Source: Roseicitreum antarcticum (GTDB lineage Bacteria; Pseudomonadota; Alphaproteobacteria; Rhodobacterales; Rhodobacteraceae). Taken from it: a DNA stretch of 64,000 nucleotides. Of the stretch, positions 34,808 through 43,261 are shown piece after piece. The stretch is from NCBI RefSeq assembly GCF_014681765.1, contig NZ_CP061502.1, positions 248,001 to 312,000 on the forward strand. Direction: 5' to 3'. Position 1 is the stretch's first letter. Each line of letters begins with the position of its first letter. The position numbers were made by a program, and so were the translations under genes. Under the pieces are notes generated by a model, which made no database searches, was not told the DNA's origin, and saw only the letters and a list, made by a program, of their open reading frames with translations.

Positions 34808-34832
34808 AACGCGCCGCAGGGGCAAGCGTTCC
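34808..34832 (-). promoter_or_regulatory. EcfG-type promoter of the PHB-depolymerase-like gene
   Basis: On the minus strand GGAAC (34832-34828), 16 bases, then CGTT (34811-34808) match the EcfG consensus exactly, about 98 bases upstream of the start at 34709. Confidence 0.72.
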
Positions 34833-34920
34833 GAATGCGGCAGCGCAGCAATCCGGCAACGCCGGGCCGCAACCATATGCGGGGGCGGCGGTGAGCGTTG
34901 GCGCCGTCTGGGGGCCCCTA

Positions 34921-34967
34921 ACGCTGCCCTCAGACGCTGGCCTCACACGCTGCCCTCACACGCTGGT
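34921..34967. repeat. 13-base tandem repeat across the 3' end of the giant kinase gene
   Basis: The unit ACGCTG(C/G)CCTCA(C/G) is repeated three times (34921-34959) and partly a fourth time. It covers the stop codon of the minus-strand kinase gene (TGA at 34958-34956). Each unit carries TGA on that strand, and because 13 is not a multiple of three, successive units supply stops in all three frames. Confidence 0.75.
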
Positions 34968-37900
34968 CGGGTTTGCTGCCAGTTCCAGACGGACCAGCGC
35001 GGGCAGGGATGCGGCCCCGGTCTTGTGCATCACTGACGCACGGTGGTTTTCCACCGTGCGCTGGTTGATGCCCAGATCGGCGGCGATGATCTTGTTCGGA
35101 TCGCCCGCCAGAACCCGGGTCAGCACCTCGCGTTCGCGCGCCGTCAGGGTGGCGAAACGCTTTTGCGCGGCCCTTCGGCGGTCGGCCCCGGCGCGCGCAT
35201 CCTGTCCCGGCGCGATGGCTTGGCGCATGCTGTGCAGCAGGTCCGCCGCCGCCACCGGCTTTTCGATCAGGTCCGACGCCCCGGCGCGCATGGCCGCGAC
35301 CGCGATGGCGGCATCGCCATGCCCGGTCAGCACGACGGCGGGGATATGCGATTTCTCGGCGCGCAGTTGCCGGATCAGCGCTACGCCGTCGATGCCGGGC
35401 AGCACATTGTCCACCAGCAGGCATTCGCCGATCCCGGGGCGCGGTGCGGCCAGAAATTCCTCGGCCGAGGCATAGCTGACGACGATCCAGCCCTCGGCCT
35501 CGAACAGGCGGCGCACGGTCTCGCGGATGATCGGGTCATCGTCGATCACATGCACGGTGGTGACGGTGGCATCGGTGCGCGCAATGCGGCGGCGAGTCTT
35601 TGCGGCGCGGGCCTGCAAGATCAGTTCCGAGATCTGGGCCAGAAGCACCTCGGGCATCACGGGTTTGATCACCTGGGTGAAGGCAGAGCCTGCGATCTTC
35701 TTGAACGTCGCGCTGGTAATGTCGCCGGTCAGGATGATCGTAGGCACCGCGCGGCCCAATACATCGGGCAAGTCCTGCGCCAGCGTCAGGCCACTGGCCC
35801 CGCCGTGCAGGTCGAAATCGGTCAAGAGAATATCGGGCGGGTCCACGTCGCCACTGGCCCACAGCAGCGCATCCTTGGTGTTGGACCGGGCGACAACGGT
35901 GTGGCCTTCCTTGGTCAGCACTTCGGCCAGCAGGGCGCGCAAAGGTTCCTCATCATCGACCAGCAGCACTGTGCCGGTGGGGCGTTCACTGCCTTTCAGG
36001 GCGGCGGCGGTTTTTGTCAGGCGCAGGATCTGCGGCGTCGCCTCCACCACCGGCAGCGTCACCATGAAGGCCGACCCCTTGCCGAGGGTAGAGCGGACGG
36101 CGATGGGATGGCTCATCAACTGGGCCAGCCGTTCGACGATCGACAGGCCCAGCCCGAGGCCCATGCCGCCCAGCTTGGACGTGTTCGCACCCTGCTGATA
36201 GGCGTTGAAGATCGCCGTACTTTCGGATTCCGGCACGCCGATGCCGGTGTCGCAGACATGGATCGTCATATCCTGCCCGTGACGGCGGCATCCCAGCAAG
36301 ATCCCCCCCTTCGGCGTATATTTCACCGCATTGGACAGCAGGTTGCGCAGCATTTGTTCCAGCAATTGTGGATCGGTCTGAACCCATGCCGTGCACGGCA
36401 CAAGTCGCAGCCGCAGGCCCTTCAGGCTGCATTGGGGCCCGAATTCATCGGCCAGCCGCTGCAACAGCGGCGCAATGGCGATGGGGCGCATTTCGGGGCG
36501 CACGATGCCGGATTCGATCCGGTTCACATCCAGCATCGAATCCAGCATCGCGGTCATGGAGCCCAGTGTCTGGTCCATCAGCATGGCCAGCCGCGCCCCC
36601 TCGGTCGAGCGTTTTTGCTGCGCCAGCAGCCGGTGCAGCAGTGCCATGGCCTGCAAGGGCTGGCGCAGGTCATGGCTTGCCGCGGCCAGAAAGCGCGATT
36701 TGGCGCGCGTGGCGCGGTCTGTATCGGCCATCGCGGTTTCCAGCGCCGCGTTGGAACGTCGGCGTTCGGTGATGTCGGAATAGGTGATGACCACCCCTTC
36801 GATCCGCCCACCCTCGGCGCGGTACGGCTGAATGCGGCGCAGGAACCACAGCCCGCCGGTGCCTTCGACCTCGCGCTCTTTCGCATCCGACGCGGCCAGC
36901 ACGGCGCGGGCGTCGGCGGTCAGGTCGTTATCGGTCGAGACCGAGGCGAGGTCTGCCAGCGGGCGGCCCACATCGGACCGGATCAGCCGGAAGATTGCGC
37001 GTGCCGCCGGGGTGAAAAACCGGATGTTCAGGTCCATATCCAGAAACAACGTCGCGACATCGGTGCTGAACAGCACGTTTTGCAGATCATTCGCGGTGGT
37101 GCGGTGGCGTTCCAGCGTTTCCTGAAGCTGGCCGTTCAGCGCGGTCAGTTCCTCGTTCAGCGATTGCAGTTCCTCTTTCGAGGCAAGGAGTTCTTCGTTG
37201 GTAGACTGGAATTCCTCATTCACCGACAGCGCTTCGGCTGTGTCGAGGCCATGCGCCTCGACCTCGTGCTCCAGATCGCGCAACGCCTCGGCCAACTCGC
37301 CGCGGGTGGCTTCCAGATCGGCTTCCAGATCGCGGGGCACCTTGCCGGATGAAGGGCCGCTGGTGGTCTTTGACAGCGCGGGGCGCGGCGTATCAATGAA
37401 ACAGACCAGCACCAGCGGCCCGGTGGCGGCCGGGATGGGGTGCACGATGATGTCGAACCCCGCCGCGCCATGAATGCGGTTGCCCGCCGCGCCTGCGCGG
37501 GCCGTTGCAGGCGCGGCGGTGGCCGCAGTGACAGCGGCGCGGAAGCGCGCACGCACGGGCTTGGGCAGCATGCCCAGGACGCCGGGGTCGGGGTGGCCCT
37601 GCGTGACCTTGAGGTATTTCTCGGTCGGGCCTAGCAGATAAACGCATTCCAGCCGCGCGTTGATGAGGGCCGCTGCAGGTGCGTAATGGTCCAGCAAGAT
37701 CTTGCGGCACAGATCGGCCAGTTCCGACCGGCGGCCGGGGGCCGCAGCGGTCGGCGCGGTCGGCGCCGGCTCATCGTGCCTGGCGGCTGCGAAATGCAGA
37801 TCGGGCGGGTGGCTGCGCCCGGTGCGCCGCCAGAGCCGTGCGGCCTTGTCCTCGACCGTGAAGCAGTCATCGGTCTGCCCGGCGGTTTCTGCCGCGCCCA

Positions 37901-39311
37901 GCAGCAAAAGCCCACCCGGGCGCAGGGCGAAACAGCAGCGCGCGATCACGCGTTTCTGCGCCTCGGGGCCGAGGTAGATCAGCAGATTGCGGCAAGACAC
38001 CAGATCAATGCGCGAGAATGGCGGGTCGGCCAGCAGGTCGGCCACGGTGAACACGATCACGTCGCGCAATGCCGATGTCACCCGCCAGCCACCATTTTCC
38101 GCCACGAAGAACCGCGACAGGCGCTTTGGCGAGACGACGGCCTCGATCTCGCGCGGGAAGAACCCGGCGCGGGCGGTGGCGATCGCCTCGGCGTCCAGAT
38201 CAGAGGCCAGGATTTGCACGCTGGCCTGCGTGCCGGTCACGTCCATCGCCTCGATCGCGGTCATGGCCAGGCTATAGGCTTCCTCGCCCGTGCTGCATCC
38301 CGCCACCCAGACCCGGAGCGGCCGGTCGGTGGGTTTGTCGGCCAGCAGCGCAGGGATGGTGGCGCGCGACAGATGGTCGAACACCGCCGGGTCACGGAAG
38401 AAGGCCGTGACATGGATCAGCAGGTCGGCGGTCAGATCGGCCAGTTCCGCCGCGTCAGTCCGCAAGATGCCGAGGTAACGCGCCATCTCTGCCGGGCCGA
38501 GGCCCCCCAGTGCCATGCGCCGCGCGATGCGGCGCTCCAGCGTGCCGCGTTTGTAAAGCGTGATGTCCTGCGCTGCGTGTTTGCTGACAAAACTCAGCAG
38601 CGCGTCATAGCCCGTGGTCTTTGCCTGGGTTTGGTCACTGGCGGTGTCGGCAGGGCGCAGCAGGTCCGGGGTGGGCTGTGGGCCGGGTTGGGAGGGCGCG
38701 GGGCCTTGCACGGGGGGCTTTCCGGGAAGCTTTGCCAGGAACACTTCCAGCGCGGCGGCCATCCCGGCGGTCGGCAAGGTCTGCGCCACGAAACCCGTCG
38801 CAATCGCGCTTTCGGGCATGCCGGGGTACGCGGCTTCGGCGGGGCTTTGTGCGATCACCAGTCCGCCTGCGGCATGAATGTCGGCGATGCCTTCGGTTCC
38901 GTCGGTGCCGGTGCCTGACAGCACGATGCAGCCCGACAGTGCCGCCGCATCCCGCGCCAGCGCGTGCAACAGCACGTCGAAGGGCCGCCGTACCGCCTGT
39001 CCGCCATCGGGCCCCGACAGGTGCAGCACCCGTCGCTGCACTGTCAGGAACACACCCGGTGGGATGACATGCAACACCCCGACCCGCAACGCCATGCCAT
39101 CGCGCGCCTGCACCACCTCCAGTCCGGTGTGGTTAGTCAGCAGGTCGACCATCATGCTGTCGTGCGTCGGTTCAAGGTGCAAGATCAGGATGAATGCGGC
39201 ACGCGTCGTGGCCTTCACGTCCTTCAGCGCGGCGCGGCACGCATCCAGCCCCCCGGCAGAGGCGCCGATGGCAATAACGGGCAGGGCCGTGCGCGTGTCG
39301 TGGGGCGACAT
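34956..39311 (-). CDS. Hybrid CheB-CheR-PAS-histidine kinase-REC-REC-LuxR signalling protein
   Basis: One 1451-residue protein with a complete signalling chain. CheB methylesterase: about 10-195, with Ser18 in IGASAGG, His45 and Asp137. CheR methyltransferase: 235-495, SAM motif VAGCSTGEEAYSLAM. PAS-like: 530-645. Coiled coil rich in Glu/Asn: 661-740. PAS: 745-850. HisKA: His880 in ASHDLRQPL. HATPase: N box at Asn994, DTGIGVP and GLGLGLS motifs. REC1: 1114-1230 (Asp1165). REC2: 1252-1368 (Asp1301, FixJ-like). LuxR HTH: 1388-1445. No membrane segment, so it is cytosolic. It can in principle sense, phosphorylate itself and bind DNA. All active residues are present. It lies among EcfG-type promoters; targets are unknown. 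Confidence 0.93.
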   Translation of the reverse strand: MSPHDTRTALPVIAIGASAGGLDACRAALKDVKATTRAAFILILHLEPTHDSMMVDLLTNHTGLEVVQARDGMALRVGVLHVIPPGVFLTVQRRVLHLSGPDGGQAVRRPFDVLLHALARDAAALSGCIVLSGTGTDGTEGIADIHAAGGLVIAQSPAEAAYPGMPESAIATGFVAQTLPTAGMAAALEVFLAKLPGKPPVQGPAPSQPGPQPTPDLLRPADTASDQTQAKTTGYDALLSFVSKHAAQDITLYKRGTLERRIARRMALGGLGPAEMARYLGILRTDAAELADLTADLLIHVTAFFRDPAVFDHLSRATIPALLADKPTDRPLRVWVAGCSTGEEAYSLAMTAIEAMDVTGTQASVQILASDLDAEAIATARAGFFPREIEAVVSPKRLSRFFVAENGGWRVTSALRDVIVFTVADLLADPPFSRIDLVSCRNLLIYLGPEAQKRVIARCCFALRPGGLLLLGAAETAGQTDDCFTVEDKAARLWRRTGRSHPPDLHFAAARHDEPAPTAPTAAAPGRRSELADLCRKILLDHYAPAAALINARLECVYLLGPTEKYLKVTQGHPDPGVLGMLPKPVRARFRAAVTAATAAPATARAGAAGNRIHGAAGFDIIVHPIPAATGPLVLVCFIDTPRPALSKTTSGPSSGKVPRDLEADLEATRGELAEALRDLEHEVEAHGLDTAEALSVNEEFQSTNEELLASKEELQSLNEELTALNGQLQETLERHRTTANDLQNVLFSTDVATLFLDMDLNIRFFTPAARAIFRLIRSDVGRPLADLASVSTDNDLTADARAVLAASDAKEREVEGTGGLWFLRRIQPYRAEGGRIEGVVITYSDITERRRSNAALETAMADTDRATRAKSRFLAAASHDLRQPLQAMALLHRLLAQQKRSTEGARLAMLMDQTLGSMTAMLDSMLDVNRIESGIVRPEMRPIAIAPLLQRLADEFGPQCSLKGLRLRLVPCTAWVQTDPQLLEQMLRNLLSNAVKYTPKGGILLGCRRHGQDMTIHVCDTGIGVPESESTAIFNAYQQGANTSKLGGMGLGLGLSIVERLAQLMSHPIAVRSTLGKGSAFMVTLPVVEATPQILRLTKTAAALKGSERPTGTVLLVDDEEPLRALLAEVLTKEGHTVVARSNTKDALLWASGDVDPPDILLTDFDLHGGASGLTLAQDLPDVLGRAVPTIILTGDITSATFKKIAGSAFTQVIKPVMPEVLLAQISELILQARAAKTRRRIARTDATVTTVHVIDDDPIIRETVRRLFEAEGWIVVSYASAEEFLAAPRPGIGECLLVDNVLPGIDGVALIRQLRAEKSHIPAVVLTGHGDAAIAVAAMRAGASDLIEKPVAAADLLHSMRQAIAPGQDARAGADRRRAAQKRFATLTAREREVLTRVLAGDPNKIIAADLGINQRTVENHRASVMHKTGAASLPALVRLELAANPTSV

Positions 39312-40055
39312 GGCGTACTCCGGTTGGAACGTGTTGCCGTGTCGGTAAACCGGGTGATCCTCCGGTGTCTTGGCTCTGGCCCTTTGGCTCTGGCCCTTTG
39401 GCTCGGGGCGCCTGCAGGGCCGCAGTCTGTCGCCATCGTCCGGCAGCGGCGCCGAAACGGGGGGTTACCCTTGGGTATACCAGCATATGCCATCCGTCGA
39501 GCAATCAATTTCCCCCATGCCGCAGACTGCGTGCCGCCCGGGGCAACCCACGCAGGGGCAGACCGGCCCACGCGCCGTTTCGCCCATGAGTAGATTCCGG
39601 CCCTACGCAACCGCGCCGAGGGGGCGTAATGTCGGTTCACGATGTTGGTTAGGCAGCAAGTAGCCAATGACCGGGCGGCCGGTACCGCGATGATGTGCAC
39701 GGGGATTTCCCTCTTGCCCGCAGGCACAACATCGCGGTGCCGTTACGCCCCGGCCCGCGCGGTCATTCAATTTTCAAACGGGAAGCGCGCAAAGGGCGCG
39801 TGGCCGCAACTTACAGTCGGTTTGTCCAGACGCCGCCCGGCGCATTTGGTCGAAGACACGCGCGAACGCCGCCAAGACCGTCGGCGGGGCCAGAGCAAGG
39901 CCCATGCCGAACAATATGTGCAGGCCTGGCGCGCCGAAGACGACGATAGCCGGGGGCCCGCAAGCTGGACGCAGAACAAGGCGCAACTTGTGCAGCATAC
40001 CGAAGCCCGCCTCTGGGATGACTTAGCTTTCATCCCACGCAAAAGGACCGCCCCC
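39312..40055. other. Gene-free 744-base stretch between the giant kinase and the second DUF892 gene
   Basis: No gene is convincing here. It holds the promoter of the minus-strand kinase. A 14-base unit TTGGCTCTGGCCCT is repeated two and a half times at 39370-39404. GGGATGA (40015-40021) and TCATCCC (40030-40036) can form a hairpin 20 bases before the DUF892 start. An open frame continues from 39642 into the DUF892 gene, but its sequence is unlike the family and the AAAGGA at 40042 supports the internal start. I found no GGAAC element. Confidence 0.45.
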
Positions 40056-40544
40056 ATGCCCATCGAGAACCTTCATGACCTGTTCGTGCACACCCTCAAA
40101 GATGTGCTTTACGCCGAGCGCAAGATCCTAAAGGCGCTGCCGAAGATGGAGCGCAAGGCGACCGATCCGAAGCTGAAGGCGGCGCTTGCGGCGCACCGCG
40201 ATCAGACCGAAGACCACGTCACCCGGCTGGAAGACGTGTTCGACAGTCTGGGCAAGGCCGCCCGTGGTGCCAAATGCGATGCCATGGTCGGGCTGGTCGA
40301 AGAGGCCGAGGGGCTGATGGCCGAGATCGACGATAACGAGACGATGGATGTCGCGCTGATCTCGCTGGCACAGGCGGTGGAGCATTATGAGATCGCGCGC
40401 TACGGCACCCTTGTTGTCTGGGCACAGCAGCTTGGGCTCAGCGATGCGGCGGCCTTGCTGAAAACCACGCTGGATGAGGAATACGGTGCTGACAAATCCC
40501 TGTCGAAGCTGGCCGAGGCGCGGCTCAATGCTGCCGCGGCCTGA
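40056..40544 (+). CDS. DUF892 (YciE/YciF) ferritin-like protein, second copy
   Basis: A 162-residue four-helix protein with the same length as the one at 31407. The family opening MPIENLHDLFVHTLKDVLYAERKILKALPKM is closer to the canonical YciF type than the first copy. Conserved acidic and His positions (DQTEDHVTRLEDVF, QAVEHYEIARYGTL) suit a metal site. It is followed at 149 bases by the EcfG-like sigma gene, and a hairpin lies in between. Unlike copy one, no EcfG-type promoter was found upstream. Confidence 0.9.
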   Translation: MPIENLHDLFVHTLKDVLYAERKILKALPKMERKATDPKLKAALAAHRDQTEDHVTRLEDVFDSLGKAARGAKCDAMVGLVEEAEGLMAEIDDNETMDVALISLAQAVEHYEIARYGTLVVWAQQLGLSDAAALLKTTLDEEYGADKSLSKLAEARLNAAAA

Positions 40545-40578
40545 GGCGCGGGCCGTGGGGCCCGGCACTTCCACGCCG

Positions 40579-40600
40579 CCTGCCGTGATGGAACGGCAGG
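40579..40600 (+). other. Stem-loop between DUF892 and the sigma factor gene
   Basis: CCTGCCGT and ACGGCAGG pair perfectly with a six-base loop. There is no T run. GGAAC at 40590-40594 inside it is followed after 16 bases by CGAT, a poor match to the EcfG -10, so the element could overlap a weak autoregulated promoter of the sigma gene. It may also terminate the DUF892 transcript. Confidence 0.45.
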
Positions 40601-40692
40601 TACGACGCTGCGATGAAACCAGCGCCCGCCCGCAGGTGGTCCCGTTGGGGCGAACCACGAAAGCCGAAACCCGAAAGCGAGAAGGTGCGCCC

Positions 40693-41661
40693 ATGACCGA
40701 AGGACATCCATTCCACGTTTTGCTGCCGGAGCAATCGCCGGTCCTGCGTCGCCGGGCGTTGAAGCTTACCCAGAACCCGCACCGCGCCGATGACCTGGTG
40801 CAGACGACGCTCATGAAAGCCTGGGCGCGGCGCGACAGCTTCCAACCCCAGACCAACCTGCGCGCCTGGTTGTTCACAATCCTGCGCAACACCTTTTATT
40901 CCGAGTTGCGCAAGTTTCGGCGCGAGGTTCAGGATGTGGACGGCATCCGCGCCGCCGCCCTTTATGAGGAGCCGCGGCAGGATCATGCGATGGCGCTGAA
41001 GGAACTGATGGCAGCCGTTGACCTGCTGCCCTCCGATCAGCGACGGGCGTTGATCTTGATGGGGGCCTACGGGTTCTCGCAACTGGAGGCGGCGCATGCC
41101 TGCGGCTGTACCGTCGGCACGATCAAAAGCCGTGTCAGCCGGGGACGCCATGCGCTTTGCGATGCAATCGGATATGATGCGGGCGCGCAGCGTCGCGTTG
41201 TTCGGGGCGGTGAACGCCGGGTGCCAGACAGCGTGTCTGCCACCACGGCCAGCGCTTCAGTGGCGCGTCGCGCAACCGCTGCCCATTCCCGCGCTGCGCC
41301 GCAGACGGCGCTGGACATGCGCCGCGATGCAACAGGCGCGCTGCGCCCTGTGGCTGATGTCGCGGACCTGCTGCACGCGACGCGCGGGCCGGTGCTGCGG
41401 GCCGCCAACCTGGATGACCTGCGCACCCTTGTGTCGCAGCTTGAAGGTGCCATCGTCGTCGCGCTGCCGGTCCGCACGGGCGGGTCGCCGCCAATGGTCA
41501 GAACCGCGCGCCACAATGACGCGCTGTGCCGCGCCCGGGATGAACTGCGCGCCCGCGAAGACGCCTGGCCAGCGCGGGGCGCTGTCGCGTTCAGCGAAAA
41601 CCGCCACTTGGCGATTTCGCAGCGCGCCTCCTGGGGCTGGGCTTTCCCCCCGTCTGAATGA
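40693..41661 (+). CDS. EcfG-like ECF sigma factor with an unusual C-terminal extension
   Basis: A 322-residue sigma factor. Region 2 (about 14-78) carries NLRAWLFTILRNTFYSELRK and the following REVQDVDG, typical of the EcfG (ECF15) general-stress group. Region 4 (about 103-156) has the HTH GFSQLEAAHACGCTVGTIKS. Related factors end soon after this region, near 165-185 residues; here the frame goes on for about 160 residues without a family I know. No NepR or PhyR gene is adjacent. It is the natural candidate to read the four GGAAC-N16/17 promoters at 31331, 32945, 33047 and 34808. ATG 40693 is the first start in register with region 2. Confidence 0.87.
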   Translation: MTEGHPFHVLLPEQSPVLRRRALKLTQNPHRADDLVQTTLMKAWARRDSFQPQTNLRAWLFTILRNTFYSELRKFRREVQDVDGIRAAALYEEPRQDHAMALKELMAAVDLLPSDQRRALILMGAYGFSQLEAAHACGCTVGTIKSRVSRGRHALCDAIGYDAGAQRRVVRGGERRVPDSVSATTASASVARRATAAHSRAAPQTALDMRRDATGALRPVADVADLLHATRGPVLRAANLDDLRTLVSQLEGAIVVALPVRTGGSPPMVRTARHNDALCRARDELRAREDAWPARGAVAFSENRHLAISQRASWGWAFPPSE

Positions 41662-41687
41662 CCCCCGTCTGAATGACCCCCGAATGA
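41647..41687. repeat. 15-base tandem duplication over the sigma factor stop codon
   Basis: CCCCCGTCTGAATGA is present twice in tandem (41647-41661 and 41662-41676), with a partial third copy CCCCCGAATGA. The stop codon of the sigma gene is in the first copy. As 15 is a multiple of three, the second copy repeats the stop in the same frame. Confidence 0.7.
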
Positions 41688-41810
41688 TTGCGGGTGCGGC
41701 GGTCAGTGGCGGGCGCCGCCCCGTCGCGGGACTGTGTTCACAATCTGCCCATGACAAAGCCCGCCGCAGCCCTAGCCTTCTGGTCTGACCTCATTCAAAC
41801 CGGAGTGCTT

Positions 41811-43163
41811 ATGAAAGACCGAACCGAAACGCTGGTGGATACGTTCATGTCCGGGTTTGCCGACCGCCATGCCCATGAACCCGAATTCCTGCAAGCGGTG
41901 CAGGAAGTGGCGCAAGATGTCCTGACCATCGAGAAGGCCAACAGCGAATATGCGCAGGCCCGCGTGCTGGAGCGGCTTGCCGAGGCGGATCGCATCATAG
42001 GCTTCCGGGTCACCTGGCGCGACGACGCGGGCGCGGTTCAGATCAACAAAGGCTGGCGCGTGCAGCAGACGAACCTGCTGGGCCCCTACAAAGGCGGGTT
42101 GCGGTGGGCCGCCAGCGTCACGCCCTCGGTGTTGAAATTCCTGGCCTTTGAGCAGGCGTTCAAGAACGCGCTGACCGGTCTGCCGCTGGGCGCGGCCAAG
42201 GGCGGCGCGGATTTCGATCCACGCGGGCGTTCGGATGCCGAGGTTGAGCGTTTCGCCATGGCCTTTATGGCCGAGTTGGCCGCGCATATTGGCCCGGAAC
42301 GCGACGTGCCCGCCGGCGACATCGGCGTGGGCGCACGTGAAGTCGGCTATCTGACCCGGGCCTGGATGCAACATGCCCGCCGCTGGGGCGGGGCGCTGAC
42401 CGGCAAGCCGCTGTCGCTGGGCGGTAGCCCGATGCGGGCGCAGGCGACGGGGTATGGCCTGATGTATTTCACGCAGGCCATGCTGGCCGAACAATCCGAC
42501 GGGATCGAGGGCAAGCGCGTGGCAATTTCCGGGCGGGGGAATGTGGCGCAGCATGCCGCGCGCAAGGCGATGCAAATGGGGGCGAAGGTCATCACCCTGT
42601 CGGGCCGCGCGGGGACCTGGGTGGCAGAGGACGGGATGCGCACCGAGGCGGTGGACTGGGTGCTGGACGCCCCCGGTGATGGCAGCGCGACGCCGCCCGC
42701 AGCGCTTGGCCTACGGTTTCTCGCCGGGCAACGACCCTGGGGGCAGGGGCCGGATATCGCGCTGCCCTGCGCCACCCAAAACGAGGTCGGGCTGGCCGAT
42801 GCCCGTGCGCTGGTCGACAGCGGGTGCCGCTATCTGGCCGAAGGCGCCAACATGCCGCTGTCAGCGGATGCCGAGGCGCATCTGGCCGGGGCAGGGGTCA
42901 TTCAGGCGCCGGGCAAGGCGTCGAATGCCGGGGGTGTGGCCATGTCCGGGCTGGAAATGCAGCAAAACGCAGGTTTCGCGCGCTGGTCGCCCGAGGAACT
43001 GGACCGCCAGCTTTGCGCAATCATGTGCGACATCCATGCGCGGCTGAAAGCCGAGCGGACGAATTGCCCGACCCCCAGCGGGGCGGTGGATTATCGCCGC
43101 GCCGCCAATGTTGCGGGCTATCGTACGCTGGCGCGGGCGATGGTGGCAGGCGGCGTGATCTGA
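41811..43163 (+). CDS. gdhA: NADP-specific glutamate dehydrogenase
   Basis: A 450-residue hexameric-type glutamate dehydrogenase that links 2-oxoglutarate and ammonia to glutamate. Substrate-binding and catalytic Lys residues appear in GPYKGGLRW (Lys94), EQAFKNAL (Lys118) and GAAKGGADFDP (Lys130), matching the E. coli enzyme. The cofactor fold has VAISGRGNVAQHAARKA. GGAG lies five bases before ATG 41811. It stands alone between the sigma gene and a convergent operon, with a terminator after it. Confidence 0.95.
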   Translation: MKDRTETLVDTFMSGFADRHAHEPEFLQAVQEVAQDVLTIEKANSEYAQARVLERLAEADRIIGFRVTWRDDAGAVQINKGWRVQQTNLLGPYKGGLRWAASVTPSVLKFLAFEQAFKNALTGLPLGAAKGGADFDPRGRSDAEVERFAMAFMAELAAHIGPERDVPAGDIGVGAREVGYLTRAWMQHARRWGGALTGKPLSLGGSPMRAQATGYGLMYFTQAMLAEQSDGIEGKRVAISGRGNVAQHAARKAMQMGAKVITLSGRAGTWVAEDGMRTEAVDWVLDAPGDGSATPPAALGLRFLAGQRPWGQGPDIALPCATQNEVGLADARALVDSGCRYLAEGANMPLSADAEAHLAGAGVIQAPGKASNAGGVAMSGLEMQQNAGFARWSPEELDRQLCAIMCDIHARLKAERTNCPTPSGAVDYRRAANVAGYRTLARAMVAGGVI

Positions 43164-43205
43164 GGTCCGGCGGCACAGGGTGATCCGCCCGCAACTTGAG
43201 ACACT

Positions 43206-43228
43206 GGCGGGGCGATGTGCGCCCCGCC
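43206..43228. terminator. Bidirectional stem-loop between gdhA and the isomerase gene
   Basis: GGCGGGGCG and CGCCCCGCC pair across ATGTG in the 98-base gap between two converging genes. AACCCTTTTC follows at some distance on the plus strand. Confidence 0.65.
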
Positions 43229-43261
43229 GCCGAAGGGGTCAGAACCCTTTTCAGCGCTTTG

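Noticed and set aside
35043-37352. Very long plus-strand open frame opposite the giant kinase
   Set aside because: It is antisense to a gene with complete catalytic motifs, its translation is rich in Gln, Arg, His and Gly without any domain, and GC-rich codon bias makes such shadow frames common.
39642-40055. N-terminal extension of the second DUF892 protein
   Set aside because: The in-frame leader is unlike any DUF892 protein, while the internal ATG at 40056 gives the exact family start with AAAGGA upstream.
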